Assembly (NCBI GenBank): GCA_946415705.1
Contig: CAMKTN010000006.1
Coordinates: 1 to 64,000 of the forward strand
Length of the DNA: 64,000 nucleotides
Direction of reading: 5' to 3'
DNA from: an uncultured Prevotellaceae bacterium
Lineage (GTDB): Bacteria; Bacteroidota; Bacteroidia; Bacteroidales; Bacteroidaceae
The translations under genes were made by a program, and so were the position numbers. The notes below the pieces were generated by a model. That model was not told where the DNA came from and did not search any database. It saw nothing but the letters and a program-made list of their open reading frames with translations. How positions within the stretch are numbered: the stretch's first letter is position 1; each line of letters opens with the position of its first letter. Positions 19,135 to 28,758 of this stretch are shown here, piece after piece.

Positions 19135-19142
19135 CAAAGATA
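19135..19142 (-). promoter_or_regulatory. -7 promoter element (TATCTTTG) for parC
   Basis: On the minus strand TATCTTTG matches TAnnTTTG, 62 bp before the parC ATG. Confidence 0.65.
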
Positions 19143-19246
19143 CGAAAAAATCTGAAACGCACGCCCTCAGAACCGAAAAAGTTTACATTTCTTCTTCACA
19201 TTCATCCGCCTCGCCCCACTACCCAGGAACACCCTCTTTGTCCTTG

Positions 19247-20194
19247 TCAGTCATGTGAGGGGGAGTGGCGGGTGAAGAGTTTGGCGACGAGGGCGCCGCT
19301 GATGTTGTGCCATACGCTGAAGACGGCGCCGGGGATGGTGGCAAGGGGATAGGCGGCGAAATGGAGCAGGGCAAGCGAGGAGGCGAGGCCTGAGTTCTGC
19401 ATGCCGACTTCGATGCTGAGGGCCACACATTTAGGTTTCTGCAGATGGAGCAGACGGCCCACGAGGAAGCCAAGGCCAAGGCCGAAGAGGTTGTGGAGCA
19501 TGACGACGGCCACGACGAGGAGGCCTGCGGTCATGAGTCTGTCGGCATTATGGGCCACGACGATACCCACGACGAAGGCGATCACCAACGATGAGAAGGC
19601 AGGCAGATAGGGCGTGACGCGCTTGGTGGCGCCGGGGAGAAAACGCTGGCAGAGCAGTCCGCACACGATGGGGGCGATGACGACATAGACGATGCTTAGG
19701 AGCATGCCCGCGGCATCGACATCGACCATCGTACCGGCGAGCAGCCATACGAGCAGGGGCGTCAGCAGGGGCGCCAGCAGCGTGGAGGCGGCTGTCATGC
19801 CCACGGAAAGCGCCAGGTCGCCCTTGGCGAGATAGGTGATGACATTGGATGCCGTGCCACCCGGACAACAGCCCACGAGGATGACGCCGATGGCCAGCTC
19901 CTTCGGGAGCGAGAAAGCCCACGTGAGAGCCAAGGCGAGCAGGGGCATGACGGTGAACTGCGTGAGGGAGCCGATGAGGATGTCCTTGGGGCGGCTCAGC
20001 ACGACCTTGAAATCCTGCGGCGAGAGCGTCAGGCCCATGCCGAACATGATGACGCCCAGCATGGGGTTGATGGTGGAGGTGGCCATCCACGAGAACGACG
20101 CGGGCACGGCCAGCGCCAGCACGGCCACCAGCAGCACCATGGCTCCCATCCAGCGGGTAGCATCAGCAAGTATGGAGGCGATCGTATGTTTCAT
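19247..20194 (-). CDS. Bile acid:sodium symporter family (SBF/BASS) membrane protein
   Basis: A 315-residue polytopic inner-membrane protein with about nine hydrophobic segments. Family signatures are MLGVIMFGMGLTLSPQDFK near the N-terminus, GVILVGCCPGGTASNVITYL in the middle (the conserved CPGGxxSN motif) and SIEVGMQNSGLASSLA near the C-terminus. Members exchange organic anions with sodium; the actual substrate is unknown and need not be bile acid. ATG 20194 (MKHTIASIL) is preferred because GGAAA lies 9 bp upstream and the flippase stop is 4 bp away; ATG 20209 would overlap the flippase gene. Confidence 0.9.
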   Translation of the reverse strand: MKHTIASILADATRWMGAMVLLVAVLALAVPASFSWMATSTINPMLGVIMFGMGLTLSPQDFKVVLSRPKDILIGSLTQFTVMPLLALALTWAFSLPKELAIGVILVGCCPGGTASNVITYLAKGDLALSVGMTAASTLLAPLLTPLLVWLLAGTMVDVDAAGMLLSIVYVVIAPIVCGLLCQRFLPGATKRVTPYLPAFSSLVIAFVVGIVVAHNADRLMTAGLLVVAVVMLHNLFGLGLGFLVGRLLHLQKPKCVALSIEVGMQNSGLASSLALLHFAAYPLATIPGAVFSVWHNISGALVAKLFTRHSPSHD

Positions 20195-20198
20195 CGTG

Positions 20199-21671
20199 TT
20201 ATTTTCCACGGCGGTGGAAGAGGTAGTGGTAGGATTCGGAGAGGATGCGGGCGTGGGCCAGGCGGAGAGTGCCGAGATAGAGGGCTACGGCAAGGAGGAT
20301 GCGCAGGATGAGGCGGAGCCACGAGAGGGGGAGCGCAGCGGTGGCGTAGTGGGTGGCGACCATCACGGCGAGGGCGAAGAGGAAGAAGGGGGCGATGTCC
20401 TTGAAGGCGTGCCACCAACGGAGGCCGATGAGGCGGCGGGCGCAGGTCTGCCACACGAAGAGCCAGGCGATGTTCAAGAGGACGTAGTAGGCGACCATCG
20501 CGGTGAGGGCGTAGCCGAGGGCGTGGAGGACGATGATGCCGCCCCACACGAAGGCGCAGTTGAGGACGCCGATGGTCATATTGACGGTGGAGCGCCCGCG
20601 CGAGATGACGAGGTTGGAATACAGGGTCACGACGGGCGAGAAGGCGCCATAGAAGCAGAGCAGCGAGAGGAGGAAGGCGGATTCATGCCATTTCTCGCCG
20701 GCCAGCAGGACGATGAAGTCCTCGGCAATCAGGGCGAGGCCCAGGAGGCAGGGGAAGGACACGAAGCAGGTGAAGCGGAGGAGCTTACGGAAGGCGCTCT
20801 GGATGCCCACGGCGTCATGAGCACTCTCGCGCAGGACGGGTTGTGCGACGCCCTGCACCATGCCACCCATGGTGGCGATGGCCATATCGTCCCACTTGCG
20901 GGCGTTGGAGTAGATGCCTGCGATGTAGCCGCCGGGGAAGAAGCGGTTGAGGAGGACGCCGAAGGCGTTGTTGTTGAACTGGAAGGCGAGGCTGTTGACG
21001 AGGAGCTTGGAGGAGAAGCCGAACATCTGCCAAGCGGGTCGCAGCGTTTCGCTCGGCGCGCGAAACACTGACAGCGAAGGTCGCCAAGGGGAGAAATACC
21101 AGGCGAAGGCGGTGACGGAGGCGACATAGACGAGCCCCTGCAGGGCCAAGCCCCAATAGGCGAAGCCGGCATAGGCGAGGCAGACGCCCACGACGCCGGA
21201 GAGGGTGATGGAGGCGAGCTGCATGAGGCTGGTCTGCCGCACCATGAGATGGCCGAAGAGGTAGGCGCGCTGGGCGGTGCCGAAGCAGGAGAAGACGAAG
21301 CCGAGGAAGGCGACGCGGGCAAGGGGGCAGAGGACGGGCTCCTCGTAGAAGTCGGCGATGAGAGGCGCGGCGAAGAAGAGGAGGATGTAGAGGGCGACGC
21401 CCACGATAACATTGAACCAAAAGACAGCGTTATACTCCTCGTGGGTAGGCTCGCGTTTGTTGGCGAGGGCGGCCGTGAAACCGCTCTCCTGCAGGACGCT
21501 GGCGATGTTGGAGAAGATAACGAGGGCGGCCATCTTACCGTAGTCCTCGGGCGCCAGGATATTGAGGAGCCAGAGTCCGAAGACGGCCTGCAACAACTGC
21601 ATCATACCGTTGCTGAAGCCGCCCCAAATGAGGCCTTGGGCAGTCTTTTGCTTAAGAGAAGACGTGGGCAT
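20199..21671 (-). CDS. Polysaccharide/lipopolysaccharide flippase (MATE-like, Wzx type)
   Basis: A 490-residue membrane protein with about 12-14 hydrophobic segments. The N-terminal KTAQGLIWGGFSNGMMQLLQ and LAPEDYGKMAALVIFSN segments are typical of oligosaccharide flippases of the Wzx/RfbX group, which move undecaprenyl-linked sugars across the inner membrane. ATG 21671 is chosen; the frame stays open to 21812 but that extension is a Pro/Thr/Ser string antisense-like to waaA codons. The start overlaps the waaA stop region by 20 bp. An imperfect hairpin (21042-21070) is translated as part of SLSVFRAPSETLRPAW. Confidence 0.87.
   Translation of the reverse strand: MPTSSLKQKTAQGLIWGGFSNGMMQLLQAVFGLWLLNILAPEDYGKMAALVIFSNIASVLQESGFTAALANKREPTHEEYNAVFWFNVIVGVALYILLFFAAPLIADFYEEPVLCPLARVAFLGFVFSCFGTAQRAYLFGHLMVRQTSLMQLASITLSGVVGVCLAYAGFAYWGLALQGLVYVASVTAFAWYFSPWRPSLSVFRAPSETLRPAWQMFGFSSKLLVNSLAFQFNNNAFGVLLNRFFPGGYIAGIYSNARKWDDMAIATMGGMVQGVAQPVLRESAHDAVGIQSAFRKLLRFTCFVSFPCLLGLALIAEDFIVLLAGEKWHESAFLLSLLCFYGAFSPVVTLYSNLVISRGRSTVNMTIGVLNCAFVWGGIIVLHALGYALTAMVAYYVLLNIAWLFVWQTCARRLIGLRWWHAFKDIAPFFLFALAVMVATHYATAALPLSWLRLILRILLAVALYLGTLRLAHARILSESYHYLFHRRGK
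21042..21070. repeat. Hairpin-forming segment inside the flippase gene
   Basis: CAGCGTTTCGC and GCGAAACACTG are inverted with one mismatch around a seven-base loop, inside a hydrophilic loop of the protein. Confidence 0.5.
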
Positions 21672-22893
21672 AGATGGTGTCGGTGGCGCCGGAGTTGTCG
21701 GCGATGTAGCTGCGGGCAGCGTCGGCGGCACGGCGATAGGCATCGGCATCGGAGAGGAGGTTGTCGGCGATGCGGTTGAAGTCGGCGGTGTCATGCACTT
21801 CGAAGCAGGCACCGACGTCCAAGAGATGACGCGCCTCGCGGAAGTTCTGGTTGTTGGGGCCTATGAGCACGGGGATGCCATAGACGGCCGCCTCGGGGAT
21901 GTTGTGGATACCCACGCCAAAGCCGCCACCGACCATCGCGAGCTGGCCGTAGCGGTAGATGCTGGAGAGAAGGCCGAAGCAGTCGATGATGAGGACGTCG
22001 GCCTCAGCGACATTGTCCTCGGTGGCCTGGGAGTAGCGCAGGACGCGGTAGCCCTGCAGGGCTTGCTCGATGGCGCGCAGATGATCCTCGCCAATCTGAT
22101 GCGGGGCGATGATGAGGCGTCTCTTGAACCCTTGAACCCTTGAACTCTTAAACCAAGGTATGAACAGGGCTTCATCGGGGGGCCAGCTGCTGCCGGCCAC
22201 GAAGACAGTGTAGTCCTTGGCGAAACGCTCCACGAGGGGCAGGGGCTTGGCGGCGCGACGGATGTCGAGGACGCGGTCGAAGCGGGTGTCGCCCACGATG
22301 GTGACATTGTCGGTGTGGCCGAGCGTGGCCAGGAGATCCTTGGAGTGCTGGTTCTGCACGAAGAAATGGGTGATGCAGTTGAGGACGCGACGGTAGCCGC
22401 CGAGGCGACCGTACCAGCGGAAGAAGATCTGACCGGGACGGAAGATGCTGCTGACACTATACACGGGAATGCTGCGACGGCGGCAGGCCTGCAGGTAGTT
22501 GTGCCAGAACTCGTACTTGATGAGAAAGAGCATCTCGGGCTTCACATAGTGGAAGAAGATGCGCACGTTGGTGGGCGTGTCGAGGGGCAGGTAGCAAACG
22601 ATGTCGGCACCCTCCCAGTCCTTGCGCACCTCGTAGCCGGACGGCGAGAAGAAGGTGAGTAGGATTTTGTACTCGGGGTGTTCGCGGCGCAGGCGCTCCA
22701 TGAGGGGGCGGCCCTGCTCGAACTCGCCCAGCGAGGCGGCATGGAACCAGATGTAACGGGCATCCTTTTCCACGAGGCGCCTCAGGCGGAAGAAGGCGTT
22801 ACGATGACCTATCGCCAGCTTACGCGCCCGCTTGTTGAAGATGGCGGCGATGCCGACGGCCAGCATATAGAGGTAAATGGCGAAGCTGTACAA
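21652..22893 (-). CDS. waaA: 3-deoxy-D-manno-octulosonic acid (Kdo) transferase
   Basis: A 413-residue GT-B enzyme that adds Kdo to lipid A precursor on the cytoplasmic face of the inner membrane. It has the N-terminal membrane segment (YSFAIYLYMLAVGIAAIFN), the IWFHAASLGEFEQGRPLM motif with the catalytic-region Glu, LLTFFSPSGYEV, and the C-terminal nucleotide-binding part GGGFGVGIHNIPEAAVYGIPV. The start is TTG at 22893, since the conserved MY..IYLY N-terminus begins there. An octamer array (22123-22154) is translated as the loop WFKSSRVQGFKRR. Confidence 0.95.
   Translation of the reverse strand: MYSFAIYLYMLAVGIAAIFNKRARKLAIGHRNAFFRLRRLVEKDARYIWFHAASLGEFEQGRPLMERLRREHPEYKILLTFFSPSGYEVRKDWEGADIVCYLPLDTPTNVRIFFHYVKPEMLFLIKYEFWHNYLQACRRRSIPVYSVSSIFRPGQIFFRWYGRLGGYRRVLNCITHFFVQNQHSKDLLATLGHTDNVTIVGDTRFDRVLDIRRAAKPLPLVERFAKDYTVFVAGSSWPPDEALFIPWFKSSRVQGFKRRLIIAPHQIGEDHLRAIEQALQGYRVLRYSQATEDNVAEADVLIIDCFGLLSSIYRYGQLAMVGGGFGVGIHNIPEAAVYGIPVLIGPNNQNFREARHLLDVGACFEVHDTADFNRIADNLLSDADAYRRAADAARSYIADNSGATDTIYAHVFS
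22123..22154. repeat. In-frame octamer array inside waaA
   Basis: Four 8-bp units CTTGAACC, CTTGAACC, CTTGAACT, CTTAAACC, translated as part of FKSSRVQGFKR between conserved segments of WaaA. Confidence 0.8.
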
Positions 22894-22898
22894 GGTTA

Positions 22899-22933
22899 GT
22901 TTAACGTTTAAAGTTTAAGGTTTAAAGTTTGAG
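22899..22933. repeat. Heptamer array providing the gltX stop codon
   Basis: Five units GTTTAAC, GTTTAAA, GTTTAAG, GTTTAAA, GTTTGAG. It spans the joint between gltX and waaA, and the last residues (TLKL) and stop codon of GltX lie in it. Confidence 0.8.
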
Positions 22934-24481
22934 GGTGGAGATGGCGAAGTCCATGCGGCGGAGCACCTCGTCCTTGCCGAGGAAGGCGGCGAGGCCATAC
23001 ATGTCGGGGCCTTGGCCCTCACCGACGAGGCACACGCGCCAAGCGTTCCAGGGCTTGATGCCGCTCTGCTCGACCCACGGATCTACGACGGCCTTCTGGC
23101 CCTCGACGCTGAAGTCATCGATGGTGGCGAGCACGTCGCGCAGCTGTTGCATCTCGGCGGCCGTCTCGGGCTTCCAGTTCTTCTTGACGAACTTGTCTTC
23201 GAGATTGAAGGCGGTGGGCGCCACGAAGAAGAAGCGGCAGAGGGGCCACAGGTCGCTGACGAAGGAAACATTGCGCTTGCGGGGGCCGTCGAGGGTATCG
23301 TACTCGATGACCTTGGACTTCATCATCGCCACGACCTCGGCAGCGCGCTCCTCGGTGGTGTCGATGCCGTGTGCCTTGAGAATCCTGACGAAGTCGGGCG
23401 CCCATTCGGCATCGCTGCGTTGCATGAGGTATTCGCGGTTGAACCAGAAGCCCTTGACATAGTCGAAGCGGGCGCCGTTCTTGGAACATTTCTCCAGGTT
23501 GAACTTACGGATGAGCTCATCCATCGACATCAGCTCCTGGTCGTCGCCCGGGTTCCAGCCCAGCAGGGCGAGGAAGTTGATGACGGCCTCGGGGAGATAG
23601 CCCTTCTCGCGGTAGCCACTGCTGACCTCGCCAGTCTCAGGATTGTGCCATTCCAACGGGAAAACGGGGAATCCGAGGCGGTCGCCGTCGCGCTTCGAGA
23701 GCTTGCCTTTGCCATCGGGCTTCAAGAGCAGCGGCAGGTGGGCGAAGCGGGGCATCGTGTCCTGCCAGCCGAAGGCGCGGTAGAGGAGCACATGCAGGGG
23801 TGCAGAGGGCAGCCACTCCTCGCCGCGGATGACGTGGGTGATCTCCATGAGATGGTCATCGACGATGTTGGCGAGGTGGTAGGTCGGCAGTTGGTCGGCA
23901 CTCTTCCAGAGCACTTTGTCATCGAGGATGGAGCTGTTGATGCAGACGTCGCCGCGGATGATGTCGTTGACATGCACATCCTCGCCGGGCTCGATGAGGA
24001 AGCGCACGACATAGGGGTGACCCTCGCGGATGAGGCGGTCGGTCTCCTCCTGTCCGAGCGTCAGGGAGTTGCGCATCTGCTGGCGCGTGGAAGCATCGTA
24101 CTGGAAGTTGTCCACAGCCTCGCGCTTGGCGGTGAGCTCCTCGGGGGTGTCGAAGGCGATGTAGGCGCGGCCGGCCTCCAGGAGCTGCTGGACATATTTC
24201 TTATAGATATCCTTGCGCTCGCTCTGGCGATAGGGCCCGTGGTCGCCGCCGAAGCTGACGCCCTCATCGAACTCGATGCCGAGCCAGCGGAAGGACTCGA
24301 GGATATAGTCCTCGGCACCCGGCACGAAGCGGGCGCTGTCCGTGTCCTCGATGCGGAAGATCATTTCGCCGCCATGCTGACGGGCGAAGAGGTAGTTGTA
24401 CAAGGCGGTGCGAACGCCGCCGATATGAAGGGGTCCTGTGGGCGATGGCGCGAAGCGAACACGCACTTTTTGTGTATTCAT
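22922..24481 (-). CDS. gltX: Glutamate--tRNA ligase
   Basis: A 519-residue class I aminoacyl-tRNA synthetase that charges tRNA with glutamate. The HIGH motif is in [17 protein letters not shown] near the N-terminus and the KMSKS-type loop is [13 protein letters not shown]. Bacterial length is normal. The start is ATG 24481 ([14 protein letters not shown]); the frame is open far upstream but that part is antisense to the HD phosphodiesterase gene and carries no similarity. A TATTTTTG promoter element lies 26 bp upstream. Confidence 0.97.
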   Translation of the reverse strand: MNTQKVRVRFAPSPTGPLHIGGVRTALYNYLFARQHGGEMIFRIEDTDSARFVPGAEDYILESFRWLGIEFDEGVSFGGDHGPYRQSERKDIYKKYVQQLLEAGRAYIAFDTPEELTAKREAVDNFQYDASTRQQMRNSLTLGQEETDRLIREGHPYVVRFLIEPGEDVHVNDIIRGDVCINSSILDDKVLWKSADQLPTYHLANIVDDHLMEITHVIRGEEWLPSAPLHVLLYRAFGWQDTMPRFAHLPLLLKPDGKGKLSKRDGDRLGFPVFPLEWHNPETGEVSSGYREKGYLPEAVINFLALLGWNPGDDQELMSMDELIRKFNLEKCSKNGARFDYVKGFWFNREYLMQRSDAEWAPDFVRILKAHGIDTTEERAAEVVAMMKSKVIEYDTLDGPRKRNVSFVSDLWPLCRFFFVAPTAFNLEDKFVKKNWKPETAAEMQQLRDVLATIDDFSVEGQKAVVDPWVEQSGIKPWNAWRVCLVGEGQGPDMYGLAAFLGKDEVLRRMDFAISTLKL

Positions 24482-24506
24482 AAGCTGTTTTTGTCTGATT
24501 TTTGTG

Positions 24507-24514
24507 CAAAAATA
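24507..24514 (-). promoter_or_regulatory. -7 promoter element (TATTTTTG) for gltX
   Basis: Minus-strand TATTTTTG matches TAnnTTTG. A TTTG at about 24537-24540 could serve as the -33 element, though its spacing is slightly long. Confidence 0.6.
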
Positions 24515-24548
24515 CAACAAATTCTTGGACGAGTCGCAAATAAATATG

Positions 24549-24556
24549 TATTTTTG
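24549..24556 (+). promoter_or_regulatory. -7 promoter element (TATTTTTG) for the 7TM-HD gene
   Basis: TATTTTTG lies 36 bp before ATG 24593 and is divergent from the gltX element. Confidence 0.6.
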
Positions 24557-24592
24557 TACTCGAAAAGTAGAAACAAACCTTTTTACCCCCCT

Positions 24593-26746
24593 ATGAGCCG
24601 ATATAATAAGCCCACAGACAAGTCTTGGAAGGACTATTTCCTGCAGTTTCTCTTCATTGTATGCTCCACGTTCATCCTCGTGTGGTTTTTGCCGCGCGGC
24701 GAACATGCTACCATGCAGTTTGAGGCGAACAAGCCCTGGCCCTACGGACGCTTCATCGCACCCTATGACTTCCCCATCCTGAAGACCGAGGCACAGCTGC
24801 AGCACGAGCGCGACAGCCTGATGAAGAGCTATGAGCCCTACTTCGAGCTGCAGGAGCGCGTGGAGACACAGCAGGTGGAGGCTTTCCGCAAGGCTTTCCG
24901 CAATCAGGAGAACGAGGAGCTGCCCGCTCAATACCGCTCCTTCGTGGAGACGTGCCTGCATGAGATCTACAGCCGCGGCGTCATCAGCAACAGCGACCTG
25001 CAGACGCTGCAGCTGGAGAAGATCAGCCATATCCTCATCATCCACGACACCGAGGCCAGCTCGTATGCCATAGGGGCGCTCTTCTCTGAGAAATCGGCCT
25101 ACGAATACATCTTCAGCATTGCCGAGCAGCATCTCGTGAATAAGCAGAAGCTGCAACAGCTGAACCTGAACCTCTACATCAAGGGTAACCTGGTGTTCGA
25201 TGAGAGCAAGTCCAACAAGCGACTGGAAGACCTGGAGCATTCCGTCATCCCCAGCTCCGGCTATGTGCAGGCGGGACAGAACATCATCGACCGTGGCGAC
25301 ATCGTGACCGAAGAGGTGTATCAGATTCTCGAAAGCTTCAACCTGGCGCAGGCGGCACGCCAGCAGCCGACACGCGACGACCGCCTGCAGCTGCTGGGAC
25401 AGGCGTTCTACGTGGCCATCATCATCCTGTGTCTGGTGCTCTACCTCAACCTCTTCCGCCAGGACTATGCCAACAGCTGGCGCTACTCCCTGCTGCTGAG
25501 CCTGCAGGTGCTGTCGTTCCCGCTGCTGACCTTCCTGCTGGTGCGCCACGCGTTGCTCACTGTGTATCTGATTCCCTACGCGATGCTGCCCATCTTCGTG
25601 CGCGTGTTCATGGATTCGCGCACCGCCTTCTTCGCACATGTCTGCACCATCCTCCTGTGCGCCATGTCGCTGCGCTACCCCTTTGAGTTCATCACCACAC
25701 AGCTGATGGGCGGCCTCATCGCCATCTACTCGCTGCGCGACCTCTCGGAACGCTCGCAGATCTTCCGCACCGCCATCATGGTGACGGCGACAGCCCTCGT
25801 CTTCTACTTCAGCATCGACCTGATGCACGGCCGCAAGGTCTTCGACGGCAACAGCGCGACGCTCATAGACTGGGACATCTACACGCATATTGCCATCTCC
25901 GGCGTGCTGCTGCTCTTCGCCTATCCGTTGCTGTACCTGCTGGAACGCATCTTCGGCTTCACCAGCAATGTCACGCTGGTGGAACTCTCCAACATCAACT
26001 GCCAGCTGCTGCGCCGACTATCGGAGCAGGCACCCGGCACCTTCCAGCACTCGATGATGGTCAGCAACCTGGCCGCCGCGGTGGCCAACAAGATTGGGGC
26101 GAAAGCACAGGTGGTGCGTACGGGCGCCCTCTACCACGATATCGGCAAGCTGGAGAACCCCGAGTACTTCACAGAGAACCAGCTGGGCGGCCTCAACCCG
26201 CACAACAACCTCACCAACAAGGACAGCGCTGCCATCATCCTGCGCCATGTCACCGACGGGCTGGCGTTGGCCGATAAATACAACCTACCGAAGATTATCC
26301 GCGATTTCATCGCCACACACCACGGGCGCGGAATGGCGAAATACTTCTATATCACGGAGAAGAATGCGCATCCGGATGAGCCCATCAATGTGGAAGACTA
26401 CACCTACGTAGGCCCCAACCCGAGCACGACGGAGCAGGCTATCCTGATGATGGTGGATGCCGTAGAGGCCAGCGCACGCTCGCTGAAGGAATACACCGAG
26501 GAAAGCGTAGGCACTCTCGTAGATAAGATCATCGACGGGCAGATGGCCGACGGCTACTTCCGCGACTGCCCCATCACCTTTGCCGATGTGCAGACCACGA
26601 AGTCCGTGCTCAAGGAGAAGCTGAAGACCATCTACCACACGCGCGTTTCTTATCCGACGCTCAACGCAGAAGCGGAAGCGACAGAGAAAGCCCAGAAAGA
26701 AGAGGTTACGCCCGAAGCCAATCACAAGGGATCGACATCGAAATAA
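24593..26746 (+). CDS. 7TM-HD domain phosphohydrolase (PgpH-like)
   Basis: A 717-residue membrane protein. After one N-terminal TM helix (about 15-32) comes an extracytoplasmic 7TMR-HDED-like domain (about 40-265), then about seven TM helices (275-455), and a cytoplasmic HD domain. The metal ligands are in [26 protein letters not shown] and ATHHGRG. Related proteins hydrolyse cyclic di-AMP; that activity is inferred by family. The C-terminus is charged. The start is ATG 24593 downstream of the TATTTTTG element. Its last 25 bp overlap the convergent priA 3' end. Confidence 0.93.
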   Translation: MSRYNKPTDKSWKDYFLQFLFIVCSTFILVWFLPRGEHATMQFEANKPWPYGRFIAPYDFPILKTEAQLQHERDSLMKSYEPYFELQERVETQQVEAFRKAFRNQENEELPAQYRSFVETCLHEIYSRGVISNSDLQTLQLEKISHILIIHDTEASSYAIGALFSEKSAYEYIFSIAEQHLVNKQKLQQLNLNLYIKGNLVFDESKSNKRLEDLEHSVIPSSGYVQAGQNIIDRGDIVTEEVYQILESFNLAQAARQQPTRDDRLQLLGQAFYVAIIILCLVLYLNLFRQDYANSWRYSLLLSLQVLSFPLLTFLLVRHALLTVYLIPYAMLPIFVRVFMDSRTAFFAHVCTILLCAMSLRYPFEFITTQLMGGLIAIYSLRDLSERSQIFRTAIMVTATALVFYFSIDLMHGRKVFDGNSATLIDWDIYTHIAISGVLLLFAYPLLYLLERIFGFTSNVTLVELSNINCQLLRRLSEQAPGTFQHSMMVSNLAAAVANKIGAKAQVVRTGALYHDIGKLENPEYFTENQLGGLNPHNNLTNKDSAAIILRHVTDGLALADKYNLPKIIRDFIATHHGRGMAKYFYITEKNAHPDEPINVEDYTYVGPNPSTTEQAILMMVDAVEASARSLKEYTEESVGTLVDKIIDGQMADGYFRDCPITFADVQTTKSVLKEKLKTIYHTRVSYPTLNAEAEATEKAQKEEVTPEANHKGSTSK

Positions 26747-28758
26747 ATATGTGCTGAACTATAGAGGTGCTCGGCCATGAGGTCGGCACGTGTCTGAATG
26801 AGGAACTGACGCGCCTTGGAGAAGGAGAGCGTCGGTTCCATTTTTATGATCAAGCGGCGGATGTGTAAGCCTCCAATGCGCGCGACGGAGGGCTCGTCGG
26901 GGCCTAAGACGCGCGAGCCGAACACGCTGCGCAGGCGCAAGGCAGCATCGCGCGACAGGCTTTCAATGAGGTCGGCACTGCGATGCTTGAAATAGACCAT
27001 CACCAGACGCGTGAAGGGCGGATAGGAGAACTCGCGGCGCTCGGACATCAGCTCCTGGTACATCGTGTCGAAATCATTCGTCACCACCTGATGAATGATG
27101 GGCAGCTGGGCCTCCATGGTCTGCAACAGCACACGTCCGCGCTGCCGCCGGCGGCCGGCACGCCCCGACACCTGCGACATCATCTGGAAAGCGCGCTCGT
27201 AGGCGCGGAAGTCGGGTTGGTTCAACATCGTATCAGCAGAGAGTATGCCCACGATGCTGACGCGCTCGAAGTCCAACCCCTTGGTGACCATCTGCGTGCC
27301 CACGAGGATGTCCGTGTGGCCGGCAGCGAAGTCATCGAGGATCTGTTCGTAGGCGGCACGGGTGCGGGTGGTGTCAAGGTCCATGCGTGCGAGGCGTGCC
27401 TGCGGGAAGAGGCGCGCCAGCTCGTCCTCGATGCGCTCGGTGCCATAGCCGTGACCGCGCAGGTCGGGGGTCTCGCAGGCCGGACATTGCTGGGGTATCT
27501 CCGTCGCGTAGCCGCAGTAGTGACAGATCATGCGACCGGAGCGCTTATGCAGCGTCAGCGGGACATCGCAATGCGGGCAGCGCGGCACCCAACCGCAGAT
27601 GTGGCATTGCACCTGGGGCGCGAAGCCGCGACGGTTCTGGAACAGAATGACCTGCTCGCCAGCCTCCAAAGCAGCACGCATGGCCTCCAGCAGCTGCGGC
27701 GAGAAGGGACCTTGCATCAGGCGCTTGCGGCGCAGCTCCCTCACATCGATGATCTCTACATCCGGCAGCTGCACCTGACCGAAACGCTCGCGGAGGGTCA
27801 CCAAGCCGTACTTCCCCGTGCGGGCATTGAAATAGCTCTCAAACGAGGGCGTGGCAGTTCCTAATAAGGTACGCGCTCCCGCGCGCGAGGCCATCAGGAT
27901 GGCTACGTTACGGGCATTATAGCGGGGGGCTGGGTCCTGCTGCTTGAAATTCACCTCATGCTCCTCATCCACGATGACGAGGCCGAGGCGCTGGAAAGGC
28001 AGGAAGATGGAGGAGCGGACACCCACGATGATGTCATAGGGCTGGGCAGAGAGCTGGCGTATCCACACATCGACACGGTCCTTGTCCGTGAACTTGCTGT
28101 GATAAACGCCCAGGCGCTCACCGAAGACGGCCTTCAGACGATTGGTGAGCTGGGTCGTGAGAACGATTTCCGGCAGCAGGTACAGCACCTGCTCCCCACG
28201 CGCCAGCGCCTCAGCGATGAGATGGATATACAGCTCCGTCTTGCCGGAGGACGTGACGCCATGCAACAGACACACGGGCTTCTGTTCCCACTGTCGGTGG
28301 ATGTCGGAGAGGGCTGCGGACTGGGCAGGAGAAAGGGAAGGGAGGGTTGAAAATTGAAAATTGAAAATTGAGAATTGAGAATTGAGGGTTGCCTGCGTTT
28401 GGCTATCTTTCATCTTTGATCTCTTATCTTTCAGCTGTTTCAGCTTCGCAGGTAGCGCTGCCTTGAAGACCTCACCGATGGCACATAGATAATAGTCCGA
28501 GATCCACTGCCAAAGCTTGTACTGCTCAGGCAGGATGACGGGGGAGGCATCGAGGACATCCATGATATCCTTCACCACCACCTTGGGGTCGGTGGGCGGC
28601 TCGTTGTGGCGACGCACAATCAAGCCTGTGGCCGACTTCTTCGTGCCGAAGGGCACCTGGACGCGACGTCCAGCCTGCGCCACAGCGTCCAACGCTGCAG
28701 GGACGGCATAGGTGAACAGTCCCGGGAGGGGGACAGGCAAGAGGACATCCGCGAACAT
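26722..28758 (-). CDS. priA: Primosomal protein N' (replication restart helicase)
   Basis: A 678-residue superfamily 2 helicase for replication fork restart. It has the 3'-DNA-binding domain (1-105), Walker A GVTSSGKTELY, Walker B VIVDEEHEV, and the zinc-binding cysteines CHICG, CPHC, CHYCG and CPAC. It is shorter than relatives: between the DNA-binding domain (ending KAALPAKLK) and the helicase (LPSLSPAQSAAL), where a winged-helix domain is normally found, there are only about 30 residues encoded by heptamer repeats (28345-28436). The ATG overlaps the stop of the upstream beta-barrel gene by 1 bp. Confidence 0.93.
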   Translation of the reverse strand: MFADVLLPVPLPGLFTYAVPAALDAVAQAGRRVQVPFGTKKSATGLIVRRHNEPPTDPKVVVKDIMDVLDASPVILPEQYKLWQWISDYYLCAIGEVFKAALPAKLKQLKDKRSKMKDSQTQATLNSQFSIFNFQFSTLPSLSPAQSAALSDIHRQWEQKPVCLLHGVTSSGKTELYIHLIAEALARGEQVLYLLPEIVLTTQLTNRLKAVFGERLGVYHSKFTDKDRVDVWIRQLSAQPYDIIVGVRSSIFLPFQRLGLVIVDEEHEVNFKQQDPAPRYNARNVAILMASRAGARTLLGTATPSFESYFNARTGKYGLVTLRERFGQVQLPDVEIIDVRELRRKRLMQGPFSPQLLEAMRAALEAGEQVILFQNRRGFAPQVQCHICGWVPRCPHCDVPLTLHKRSGRMICHYCGYATEIPQQCPACETPDLRGHGYGTERIEDELARLFPQARLARMDLDTTRTRAAYEQILDDFAAGHTDILVGTQMVTKGLDFERVSIVGILSADTMLNQPDFRAYERAFQMMSQVSGRAGRRRQRGRVLLQTMEAQLPIIHQVVTNDFDTMYQELMSERREFSYPPFTRLVMVYFKHRSADLIESLSRDAALRLRSVFGSRVLGPDEPSVARIGGLHIRRLIIKMEPTLSFSKARQFLIQTRADLMAEHLYSSAHIYFDVDPL
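28345..28436. repeat. Two adjacent in-frame heptamer arrays inside priA
   Basis: Units GGTTGAA, AATTGAA, AATTGAA, AATTGAG, AATTGAG, AATTGAG occupy 28345-28386. A second set CTATCTT, TCATCTT, TGATCTC, TTATCTT, TCAGCTG follows about 15 bp later (ending about 28436). Both are translated (LKDKRSKMKDS and NSQFSIFNFQFS). Confidence 0.9.

Noticed and set aside
21672-21812. N-terminal extension of the flippase
   Set aside because: It translates to a Pro/Thr/Ser-rich string that is waaA read in another frame; the conserved flippase start is at 21671.
24482-25888. Upstream extension of the gltX frame
   Set aside because: It is antisense to the 7TM-HD gene and lacks similarity; gltX has a proper start and promoter at 24481-24514. 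The mirror-image extension of the 7TM-HD frame (23012-24592) is rejected for the same reason.
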